Shown in pieces: positions 32,608-42,989 of a stretch of DNA of 64,000 bases. Source of the DNA: Phytophthora colocasiae (taxonomy: Eukaryota; Oomycota; Peronosporomycetes; Peronosporales; Peronosporaceae); assembly GCA_018806915.1 (NCBI GenBank), contig JAGKQI010000102.1, positions 1,550,001 to 1,614,000 of the forward strand, read 5' to 3'. Numbering within the stretch: position 1 is the first letter of the stretch; every line of letters starts with the position of its first letter. A program made the position numbers and the translations under genes. The notes beneath the pieces were generated by a model. That model saw only the letters and a program-made list of their open reading frames with translations, made no database searches and was not told where the DNA came from.

Positions 32608-35600
32608 ACAAGCCTCAAGCGACGACTTCCCACGACTCATCGGCGCCGAAAACTTTGACGTGTGGAAGACGTGCGTGTGCGCAGCACTCGATGGCAAGCA
32701 CCGGCTCGGCTACGTGAAGCAGCTCGACTACGATGGTGTGTCAGAAGAAGAGAGTGAAGAGAGCGCTAGTGACATGTCCGACGATGATGATCCTCCAGCC
32801 AAGGCCCCCAAGGACGCTGAAGTCGACTCTGACGCTGTTGACTACGAGGAGAGCGACGACGAGCTTAAACCACCCTCGGACTCTGATGATGACTCCGGAG
32901 CCAGCTCAGATGGGTCGATCAAGCGCAACGAGCTTCCATCCATCCGGCCGTTCAACTCGCGTGAAGCTCGCCGAGCACGTAAGCGCTCGAAGAAAGAGAA
33001 GCCTCAGCCTCTTACCCAGCGTGAGCGCCGTCGCCAAGAAGCCAAGACCAAAGCTTTCTTGATGAAGACGATGGACAACATGCACGTGCGGCTGGTCAAG
33101 AATCTCACGACTTCTTACGAGATTTTCAACTACATCTGCCAGAAGTACGAGGGAGCAGCCTTTCACGGTGACCCGTACTTCATCCAACATTACTTGATGG
33201 AGATCAAGTATGAGGAAGGATCTGACTTGACTGAATTCTTTCTCAAACTTGAGAACGCGATGAAAGCCGCGTCAGAAGCCACCGAGTCGGTGATGACCGA
33301 GGGACAGAAGTCCATCTACCTGTTCCATTCGATGCCCAAGTCGTGGAAGGATGATCTTCGCATTTGGAAGGGCCAACGGAAGTATATCCCGTATGAAGAT
33401 CTCAAGCAGAGTATCGAAGGCAAGGTTCGCGACCTCCAAGCTCAGGAGCGCTACACCTTGGCTAAGTGTACCCCTGAGACTCCTGCAACCAAGGGTGAGC
33501 GAGCTCTTGTGGCAACTGGGCCTTCTGCATCGCATGATCCAGAGCGCGACAATGCCAATATCTGCTCGTACTGTGATCGCCCACGCCACAACATTCGTCA
33601 GTGCCGCGGTCTACAAAAGGACTTGCGTGATGGACGAGTGAAAGCTGGAACGGTACTCCCTGCTAATTTTGCTTTCAAGGGTAACTCGAAGCGCGATCAT
33701 CCGTATCGTAACTCGAACAACGGGCGCAGCTACAAGAGAAATAACAACCGAGACTTCAAGGGCAACAACGGTGGCAACAACAAGAAACACGGGAACGGTG
33801 GCAAACAACGTGGCCAAGAGCGCTACAAGGGCCGCCCTCTCGAGTCAGACAATGACAATGACGACGATGATGACAACAACAGTGAATCTGGCAACCGTAA
33901 GGTGTCTCGCCAAGGACGTCGTGATACCGGTCTCATTGCTGTCGCCACCACAGTCAATCCCCAGTTTAGCTTTACCGCTCAAGCCAAGGTTGAACCTGAC
34001 CCCACCTGGACGATCGACTCTGGCTGCACACGCCATGTGTCCCATGAATCCCAGTGGCTTACTGACATCACTACTAGTGGTGGATCGATCACGGTTGGTG
34101 GAAACAACCAGATCCCCATTGAAGGCATTGGACGGGTCGAACTGCAAGTCTCTGACTCCAAGGGCAACATGCAGAAGCTTATCCTCCATGGTGTCCTGTA
34201 CGCTCCCCAGCTCCAATTCAGCCTGCTGTCAGCAGCGGTGAAGCACGATTTTCGGTTCAGCTTTGACCGCAAGCACTGCGCTATGCAAACCGACCTGCGC
34301 TTCAAGATCAAGGCACTCATGGCTAACAATACGGACCTGTATCAGTTCCAAGCCATGCCAGCGGCATCATCAACGGCCATTATTGCCTCAGGTAAGCAAC
34401 GTTCCTTTCTGCTCTTACATAAACGCCTTGGACATCCTAACGTTCGTGTCTTGAATGAACTATCTAGGAGCCAAGCCATAGATGGACTTGACGAATCGGC
34501 ACTTCTCGGTTCTAAGACAGATTTCTTCTGTGTTGCATGTACGTTAGCGAAGTCACACCGCTCCCCATTTTACTCTAATAGAGTTGTTAAACGTGCCGTG
34601 ATGCTGAATGTTTAACGCCGTAGCCATTATCTCGTTGATGCTGTACTAAGCTCACTCGTGCTCGTAGTTTCGCTGTTGCACCCATTCCATCGTTCTCATT
34701 CGGCTGTGGTAGCTCACTTCGTTCCTTCGATCCGGCTAATGCTGCTTCAGCGTCTCGTGCGCGCGTAACTTGTCTGATCACTACCGCCCGTCTTCGTTCT
34801 TTTTCTTCGTCTCGTTCCGAACGTCGTGCAGCTTTCTTCTCACGAACCCGTCGGCGCTTCGCCATCTTTAGTAGTTCCGTGGTTAGCAGGGAGTCATCTA
34901 TCGCGTCCTCATCGCTGGTCACTTCGACACCGGCCACCGTCGTCACGTCCTTCGTACTCCTCGTCGGCGTTTCACTGGCGGTCTCTGGCTCGTCCGCGTC
35001 TTTGGCCTCCGACACACTTGTCGCTGTATCCTCGGGTCCATCTGTGCGATTCTTGACCGTCGTCATTGCTGTACTAGTTGGCTTGGGTCACGATATTTGT
35101 TGCTGCCGTCATAGTTGTGTCCCGCTCACCTTCTTCTACGACTACCGGGGTCGCCGTTACCTCGGTCTGCGCCGTCAGGAAGTGTCCGGCCACCGCCATT
35201 GCTGGTCTCCACGTGGATGCATATTTAGCAGCTTCCATCTGGTTAAACAGCATCTCATCGTCCTTCATTATCTGTCTCCATTCCTCGATATCGTCGCTTG
35301 TCAACGTCCTCTCACCCTGCTCCGCAGTAGCGCCGTTATCGCGTCGTACCGCCTCATCACTCGCTCTATTTTCCGTTCCGTTACTTGTTCCTTGGTTGTC
35401 TTCGAACGCCGTATCCCCGCTACGTCGTCCGCTGCTCGTTTTCCTGCTTGGTGTATGCGTCGTTCCTAGCCTTGGCTTCGCTGTCTGTACACATTCTTGC
35501 GAAATGGCCCACTCGATTGCACGCGAAGCAACGTGGTTCATTTGGACACTGCATCGCCCAATGCCCGGTACCTCCACAACGCCGACACGTCCGATTGTTA

Positions 35601-38600
35601 CTTCCTCCGGTGTTCTCTCGTTGGGCCGTCTGCATTTCGGCGACCTTCTGTCGTGCCAGCCCGCTTCACCGCTGCCTTCGTCTTCGCCGGCTTCTGCTGG
35701 TCGTCTGCCTCTCCCTCGTTAGGCTCAGCTGTTTGCGTCTTCGCTCTTTTCGCCGGTGGTTTCGTGTCATTCGTCCCGCTTTTCCTCGCGCGTGGCTTGC
35801 TCGCCGGCTTAGGCTCCCAGAACCTCCCGTTCCATCGTCGCCCTGGTATTTTCTGGATCATCCCCGTCAGTCGATTGTATACACCTTGTGGATTTGTGAA
35901 CAGTGCCAGTTGCTCCGCTGCATCCGCCGTCGCTCTGCCTCCTGCCTCTGTCGTAGCGGCAGTTGCTTCTCCCGGAACGTTCACACCACCCACGCCTGGA
36001 ATCATCACAGTCGTCCCACTCGGCCCGTTCACTTGTACCAGGTGCGTTGCGTGTGCGGCAGGAAATGTCTGTCCGATGTTGTGCATCCCACGTGCCACAT
36101 TTTCCAATGGATCGCTCAACTTCGTAGCCTTCTTCACCGCCTTCTCCAGCGTCCTCGGCACTGGCGGCTGCTTGACCAACTGGCGCGTCGTCCTATCCAG
36201 GTTTCTGTAGAATTGCGCGAGAAACACCCGCTCTGTCTGCTGCTTCGCGCAATCCGGCGGCATAGTCTGCGTACGATTCACCGGCCATCATCATTCTGGT
36301 ATTCACTCTCCACTCAGCGTCTTCCAAGTTCTGCGGAGGTGCGTACCGCTGCAACAGTCCTCGCTTCAGATGTGTCCACGTGCGTTCTCGTGCTGGTGTC
36401 CGACGGTCCCGATTCACCCACCATCGTGCCGCATTCTCGGCCAGCTTGTTACCCAGAATAAAGTACAGAGCCCTATCCGACCAGTCACCTCGTCCAGACT
36501 CTCGAGCACCTTCCAGCGCCAGATCAATACGATCAATCCACGTCGAGACCGAAATTCCTGCTTCGGGTGTGAAGATGGGCAGTTCCAAGTCCTTGATGCT
36601 TCGCTGCGTGGATCGTCGGCGTCGCTCTTCCCGTTCTCGTTGTTCGTGTCGCCCCTGTCGCCTTCTCTGTTCCCGTTCTTCGCGTTGTTCGTGACCATCG
36701 CGGCGTTCTCGGCGCTCTCCACGTCGTCCGTGTTCTCGGTGTACGCTTCGTGATCGTCGACGGTCATCATCGTCGCTGGAGTCGCTACTACTTTCCGTTG
36801 CCGAACTGTCGTCGCTGCTACTACCGTCGCCGTCAGGAGGTCCACCACGCCGTCGTCCACGATCTCGTTCCGAATCTTCAGAGCTACTGTCGTCCGAAGG
36901 TTCGCTTCCTCGCCGTACTCGTTGTGGTGCAGGTTGTCGCCTTTGGCGTTCTCGTCGTTCGCCACGATGTATAACAGCGCTGCGCGAACGTCGCTTCCGG
37001 TGCTCTCTTCGTCGGTCTCGGTCGTGTCGCCCAGCAGCTTGTCGGCGGTGTACCTCTCGTCGGGGAACGTCCTCGTCATCGTCCAAGTGATGTTGTTCGT
37101 TTTCGTCATCTTGATCGTCATCTTTGTACCGAGGTCTCACGTCTCGTCCATACTCGTCTTGTTCGACTTCCTCATCTTGTCGTTGCTCCTCTGCTACGCG
37201 TCCTTCGTCGACACCGCGTTGCTGTGCTTCTTGACCGACTACATGTTCACGCTGGAGTAGGCACACCCGATTGTACATCTTCATCAGCGCCTCGCCCAGC
37301 TCTTTGAAGACCCATTCCATCCGCGTCACCGATGTCACTTGGCGTTCTTCCTGCTGGAGCACTTCCTCGTTCCCCGTGGTCCGATGGCCTCGTTCTGCCG
37401 ATCTGGTTCTGCTGGGGCACGCCGATCTTCTTCTTCATCGAACACCGCCGGATCTACTTCTAGGCGGTTCTCTGCCTACGTCTTCTTCGTTATCGCCAGC
37501 AGACGCCTGGTTACTCGCCGTTATGATGGACGGAACGTGCGCCGCCTTCTCTTCCTCATCGTCCGGTTCGGGCTGATCATTACTCGCTTCGTTATCCTCG
37601 TTCTTCTTTTCCGTGCTACTTCGTGAACGCAGACGTCGTGTCCCTGAAGTTCTCTTCGTTTTCGCCGTTAGTACCGTCCTCGAACTTGTCGCTTGTCTCG
37701 TCATTCTCTGAAGTTGCCCCTGTATGACCACCATGTAGCGTGCGTCTATTATCTTGCCCGGCACGTTGAGCAAATCGTATAGCTCTGACCACCAGCCCGC
37801 CAGTTCTCAAGTACATCACCTTTGTCAAAGTCCATTCAGATATCTGTGGTCCACTTCCTGTGCCTAGCCTTACTGGTTGTCGTTATTTCTTGAACTTCAT
37901 CGATGACTTTTCTCGATTCATGTTCACTTATGCAATTAAGAACCGTAGCGAGTTGTATGACTGCTACGAAGACTTCAGGAATAAAGCCCTGAACATCTTT
38001 TAACAAGATATCTCTGTCATTGAATACACTTTCAGTTCTGAAGGCGATAAGTCTCAAGGAAACTTTGAGATTCAACGGCTCCAAGCAGATAATGGGAAAG
38101 AGTACGAGAAGCTGGGTCGAATCATCTTTAAAAAGTATGGGACTCATGCACAATTCACCAACGCGTACACTCCTCAGCAGAATGGAGTTGCTGAACGCCG
38201 CATGCGTACTATCATGGAGCGTGTCCGAGCTCTTCTACTTGACGGCAAACTTTCCAAGAGATTGTGGGCCGAGTGTGTCTGTCACGTGACCACTCTCATC
38301 AACATGACGCCTAGCTCTAAGACGGACGGTCGAACCCCGTACGAGCTTTGGTACAACCGAATCCCATCGATGGAATCATCAAAGTCTTTGGATGTAGTGG
38401 ATATGTCCACATCACGGAGCAATACCGAGACAAACTCGACGCCAGAGCCCGTTTGTGCATGTATCTCGGTGTACCTGACCAAAAGAAAGGATATCGTCTG
38501 ATGGACATTACCACACATGCCATTGTGTATCGTCGTGATGTAGTTTTTAAAGAGGACGAATTTCCCCCTCTCACAGGCCTGACGTCTACACCAGAGCCTA

Positions 38601-40583
38601 CACGCACCGACAGGCAGCAACCTGCGGAACCTGTACCTGTATTTGCGTCACCTGCACCTGCTGTTCTGCCACCACAAGAGCATGAAACTGAGCCTGAATC
38701 AGAACCAGTGACGACACCATTACCCACCTCAGGTCCTGCAAGGGGAACCGTACCGGGTACAGCCAACAAACGGGTACTACCCTCTTTGAGGGAGGCATTT
38801 GATCGAGCAGCCATTCATTACTCATTTAGAACGGAGACGGACTCTGATCCTCCGCACACTTCAGCTCCTAAGCGACCCCGCCTCACTGCGGAAGCCACTA
38901 ACGCGCGACTCAACACTGAGGAAGCCTGTGACGTAACCCTCAACTCTGAGGAAGACAGCCACGAACAGGAGCAACGTCAGCATTTACTGTACACATTACT
39001 AGCTATTCGGTATGTGTCAGAGCCCACTACGTATCGGGAAGCAATGAAGTCGTCCCACGCTAACCAGTGGCAGTCAGCAGCTAAATCGGAATACAAGTCC
39101 CTCATGGACAATAACACTTGGGTGTTGGTAACCCCTCCTAAAAGGAGGAAAATTTTGAGTAGCCGATAGGTCTTCGTAGTGAAGTATACCGGCACTGGCG
39201 AAATTGACCGCTTTAAGGCGCGTCTGGTGATCAAAGCGTTCCTACAGGAATTTGGCATCGACTACAATGAGATTTTCTCACCTGTCATCAGGATGGAGGT
39301 ACTCAGACTACTGCTTTTACTATTGAAGCTCTTCTCGACCTTGAAGTCCACCAAATGGATGTCAAAACAGCATTCCTTAATGGCTATTTGGAAGAAGAGA
39401 TCTACATGGCTCAACCGGAAGGTTTCAAAATCCCGGGCAAGGAGCATCTAGTGTGCAAACTTCTTAAGAGCTTATACGGGTTAAAACAAGCACCCCGTGT
39501 CTGGTACCAAACCTTGTCTGCCTTTTTAGAGAGCCTTGGGTTTTTGAAACTCATTAAAGATCGATGTGTCTTTCGACGCACTGTTGACAACGTCACTTGT
39601 TATATTGCAGTGTACGTTGACGACTTACTGATCATTGCGCCTACTCCAGCACTCGCTGAAATTAGCCCTGAAAAAACGATTTTCCATGTCAGATTTAGGG
39701 GAGGTGAAGTACTTACTCGGCTGGTCCATTCAACGTCACCGTAAGAACCGAACGGTGTTTATCCACCAACACAAAAGGTCATCGACCGCTTCAGCGACTA
39801 CATTCCGTACCCTATTGCAACACCAGCAGAACGGAACGTCAAACTCTCCGTAAGCAGCCAACCTAGCAGTGAGCAAGAGAAAGATGCGATGAAACCTATT
39901 CCGTATCGCCAAGCAGTAGGCAGTGTTATGTATCTAATGGTCGGGACACGACCCGACATGGCATTCTACATGCGTGAGGTCAGTCAATTCCTTGCCAATC
40001 CAGGCATGGAACATTGGAAAGCAGTCATTCGTGGACTAAAATATCTGTCAGGAACGAAAGAATATAGGACTCCTTCTGGGAGGCTCGTCCGACGTTACCT
40101 CGGAGAGCCTAGCCGACCAGCTACTTGCCTACAGTGAATCTGACTATGCTAATTGCCCCGACACGAGACGCTCCGTCGGTGGATATGTGACTATGCTCGC
40201 AAGCAGTCCAATCTCATGGCTCTCCCGCAAGCACCACACTGTGGTTCTCTCAACTACAGAGGCAGAATATATCGCCCTGTGTCACTGCATTTAAGAGATG
40301 ATTTTCCTCAAACTTCTCCTCGAAGAACTTGGCTTTGCTACAACGCAGGCTAATACTATATATGAGGATGCATCAAAATCTGCTACAATCCCGAACTTCA
40401 CGGACGATCAAAGCATATACACGTACGATATTGTTTTGTGCAAGAAAAGGTAGAGAGGCATGAATTCAACGTCACCTACTGCAATACCAAACATATGGTT
40501 GCTGATATCTTTACTAAAGCATTAGACAAGCATCAGTTCAGAGAACTAAGGGCTAAGCTCAGGATGAAATCCCTTGAGACTTA
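32598..40583 (+). pseudogene. copia gag-pol polyprotein, interrupted and frameshifted
   Basis: Domains in order: gag with UBN2-type core (YFIQHYLMEIKYEEGSDLTE, about 33175-33240) and a CCHC zinc knuckle (CSYCDRPRHNIRQC); protease WTIDSGCTRHVS (about 34008); GAG-pre-integrase LLLHKRLGHPNVRVLNEL; then the 34604-37817 insertion. Integrase follows (VHSDICGPLPVPS, FIDDFSRF, RLQADNGKEYEK, TPQQNGVAERRMRT), then reverse transcriptase (QMDVKTAFLNGYLEEEI, AVYVDDLLII) and RNase H (SESDYANCPDTRRSVGGYV, LSTTEAEYIALCH), ending at 40583. Inactivating lesions include TAA at 38001, TAG at 39167 where Trp is expected, TAA at 40292, and frameshifts near 38370, 39310, 39690 and 39850. The catalytic YVDD survives. 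Confidence 0.92.
34604..37817 (-). pseudogene. Gypsy-like retrotransposon gag region inserted antisense in copia pol
   Basis: On the minus strand, several overlapping frames (starting near 37828, 37362, 36281, 35635 and 35066) spell a Gypsy-type gag. They give an acidic and Arg-rich N-terminus, then a retrotransposon-gag domain (LELPIFTPEAGISVSTWIDR, ALYFILGNKLAENAARWW, LKRGLLQRYAPP, RMMMAGESYADYAAGLRE). Two CCHC knuckles follow (CRRCGGTGHWAMQC, CFACNRVGHFARMC). A primer-site-like TGGTGGTCAGAGC lies near its 5' end (about 37790). No pol, LTRs or target duplication are visible, so it is a fragment or gag-only element. Its edges are inferred from where copia coding stops and resumes; GTGATG and CATCAC mark the two junctions. 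Confidence 0.78.
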
Positions 40584-40794
40584 ATCAGCCATTCCGTATA
40601 ATATACGAGTTTGACACTTATGCATGAAGCGTGCCTAACTTTTGACTGCGTTCTTTATTTTTTCCCCACTGGGTTTTATTGTTGTTCGCAAAAGGTTTTC
40701 CCTCGTTGAGGTTTCCCTGGTCTCGAACCGAATTACAAAGGCACATGAAGTTATTGAAACCATGCACAAAGAAATTAACTGCTGAGAAAGTTCT

Positions 40795-42109
40795 TTATTG
40801 ATAAGGCAAACCCGCGAAAATCCCTACCAATTTCTTCACATATTCCTTCTCGAAGATGATGAACGGACGAACAAACGAAATGAAGTTAATCCAGTTTTCT
40901 GCTGATGATACTGGCTCACATCTTTCCAAATCGAATATAAGTCGATTGGGACCTTGAACGGAGAGCACAAATGCGTGACCGACAAATTCGTGGTTATAGA
41001 CAGCCACGAGATACAAACCATTCCCCAAGACGATTTCTTCCAATACGCGAGCTCCACGTCGACCCGCAATACTGAAATTCACCTTGATCATGGCCTTATA
41101 GAGAAAATCTCGACCAGAATCTCGTAGACGCTTCAAGAACACACAAAACACCTTCCACGAAGTCCCTTTTGTAAGATCCAGCCCACGTTCAGCCAACTCG
41201 TCAACAACAAAGTCATCAATGTCTTTCTGTGACACAATGTCGGGACGCCCTGCTAGCTCTGCAGCACGCTTGAACGCATTGAACAGACACAAACCTGACA
41301 TGTCAGCACCAATCGTGAACTTCCCGAATTCGTCGTCCCTGCAGAAGTCGTCAAACCTGCCAATCTCCGTGGTTTTCCACCGGTCCACGAGATCTAGCTC
41401 CTTCGCGAACCCGTCTTCTAAAAGCACTCGTCCAGGCTCCCATGTCCGTTGATAGTATCACCCACCCACGCTCTTCTTGCGACACCACAGAACTCGGTAC
41501 ATGAAGCCAGATCGACAGGGTTTTCGCTGGATAATCCGAGCAATATTCCACGTTTGCTTAGTCGATACATAGTCAGACTTGACCGTGAGCCGCTCGCGAC
41601 CATAATTCTGGTCATAAATGTACCAGTAGTTTAGCTCAGACAACACAGCAGTGCCTTGGTCTGTAGCTCCAGCCTCCTGGTCGGTTGCAGGAGTCTCATG
41701 GCTGGCGGTCAAACTGCACTGTGACATTAGGTGTGCGATTGGTGGCGGAATCTTGGGTTTCTGTGACAGCACTAGTAACACTGGTGGCACAAGAATTGTC
41801 ACTATATTCCCTCGTGTTAGTGACATCACTCATTACTGGCTCCGGTGCGCGCTCTCGATCAGCCCATGGAGCGGCAACATCCTCTCGACGCTCGGATCCC
41901 CCGGCTACGCCTCTCGAGCCTCCTACAGAGACGCTAAGGAGCGCAGCTGCTGCATCGATCTCAGCTGCTCCTGCCGTCCGAGCTGCCCGCGCTTTCCTCC
42001 TTGCCTTCTTGTCCCTCTCCTTGGGTGCAGTGGAAGGAGGCTTCCTTTTCCCGGAGAGAGACGGCTTGCCTCCTTCACTGTCCTTGACAGTCTTGCAATT
42101 TCGGAGCAT
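40795..42109 (-). pseudogene. Antisense chromodomain protein with cysteine-peptidase-like domain, carried between copia pol and 3' LTR
   Basis: From the ATG at 42109 a Lys/Ala-rich N-terminus (KERDKKARRKARAARTAGA) leads, after one frameshift near 41750, to a chromodomain-like segment (TWNIARIIQRKP, FMYRVLWCRK, then TWEPGRVLLEDGF). It is interrupted by one in-frame TGA at 41458-41460, where Trp is likely. The C-terminal 190 residues run without a stop to 40795. They resemble a papain/OTU-fold peptidase: Cys at the start of a helix (GADMSGLCLFNAFKRAAELA), His in YNHEFVGHAFVLS, acid in IFDLERCEP. Peptidase activity is inferred from this pattern only. Related chromodomain proteins are common in oomycete genomes as far as I recall. 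It lies head-on to pol, 212 bp beyond its stop. Confidence 0.6.
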
Positions 42110-42268
42110 GGCGTACGAAGGTGTCTCCCTTCCCCTGAACAGCTAGCTGTCGGGGCGAAGTTCGATCAGCGAGCCTCCGTTTCCTCACTCCAAAACTTTT
42201 GTAGAACAGTTACCTGTACAGTATCTGTGTTGTGAATTATCACATAATATGCAAAGATGCAGGGAGGC

Positions 42269-42491
42269 TGTTGCAGTATGCTCTTTGTCATACAATATTA
42301 CGATCCACCCTCTGTAAGTAGATAACTATGGATTCCACTATAGTTATAGTATCTACTAGTACAGATATGCCAGAACCAACAGTTCTGCCAGTGCACACGC
42401 CAGGAACTCTAACTGCTAAATCTACCACTTCGCCTTTCACTGAGTACAACAAACATCTCTTCTTTCTACACTACTTACGCTACTCGCCAGA
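42269..42491 (+). repeat. 3' LTR of copia
   Basis: Direct copy of 32370-32592. Only three substitutions are seen in 223 bp (positions corresponding to 32382, 32411 and 32417 approximately), about 98.7% identity. TTCAG (target duplication) follows at 42492-42496. Confidence 0.93.
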
Positions 42492-42825
42492 TTCAGAATA
42501 CTGAGTTCGCTCATATCTTTGTCAATCACGATCACTCGAACATGTTACCATGACGGGTTGTTAGACTTGAACGCCTGAATACCAACAGTGAGGCACTCTT
42601 CTCTTTTATTTTCCATCAGACTGTGATGAACGTAGGCGGGGATAGCTCATCGGTGAAAAATCACGGGAATTCGGTAGAGAAATTAAAATGTAAGGTACCA
42701 ATGGTGAGCTCTTCATTCGTGTTGTGAGTGGCGTCGATGAGAAGAACTTCGGGAAAGGCCTTGAACCAACGGCGCACTTGTCGTGTCTGCAGTGTAATAG
42801 TCTGCGCTGCACTCCGATGCAGGGA
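42492..42825 (-). pseudogene. MULE transposase, N-terminal side of the split gene
   Basis: Read leftward, the segment begins RQVRRWFKAFPEVLLIDATH. This is the classic start of the Mutator-like DDE core, in which Asp of LIDATH is the first catalytic residue. After a frame slip it continues HHSLMENKREECLTVGIQAF, KSNNPSW and HVRVIVIDKDMSELSIL, containing the second catalytic Asp. It then joins 32369 across the copia insertion. One in-frame TAA lies between NNPSW and HVRV. Confidence 0.78.
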
Positions 42826-42853
42826 TGCCGAAAAATATATTGACGAGAATGGT
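42826..42853 (-). repeat. Direct repeat copy 2 flanking the MULE transposase relic
   Basis: GATGCCGAAAAATATATTGA followed by CGAGAAT, same orientation as 32069-32096. It marks the other side of the MULE relic and adjoins the AT-rich stretch upstream of GPALPP1. Confidence 0.55.
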
Positions 42854-42989
42854 ATTTATTATATTTTAAAAGCATTTGGAAATATATTATGTTTATTTTT
42901 TTTGAAAATATTGGAATATATTTAATTATCTATTTTAATTTACAATCATTGAAATATTTTGCACAATATTATTGAACCTATTGTCGATA
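42854..42989. other. AT-rich stretch upstream of GPALPP1
   Basis: About 136 bp of strongly AT-rich sequence with repeated AAATATAT/ATATTTAA words and the echo TTGAAAATATTGG / ATTGAAATATTTTG. It contrasts with GC-balanced neighbours. It must contain the GPALPP1 promoter but may itself be the end of a decayed transposon. Confidence 0.4.

Larger units (their letters stand above)
32370..42491 (+). mobile_element. Ty1/copia LTR retrotransposon with nested and antisense cargo
   Basis: The 10,122-bp element is bounded by 223-bp direct LTRs (32370-32592 and 42269-42491) differing at only three positions that I can see, and by a perfect TTCAG duplication. Gene order is gag, protease, integrase, reverse transcriptase, RNase H, which defines copia. 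The pol region is interrupted at about 34603/37818 by an antisense Gypsy-like gag fragment of 3.2 kb. It also carries an antisense chromodomain-peptidase gene between pol and the 3' LTR. Without these, the core would be about 5.4 kb, a usual copia length. The insertion landed in a MULE transposase gene. LTR ends are TG...GA, not the usual TG...CA. Confidence 0.93.

Noticed and set aside
33272..33817. Antisense frames within copia gag
   Set aside because: They are shadows of the sense gag frame, which shows a UBN2 core and zinc knuckle.
41651..42235. Plus-strand Ser/Pro-rich frames at the copia 3' end
   Set aside because: The minus strand gives chromodomain and peptidase-like motifs. The plus frames have only low-complexity content.
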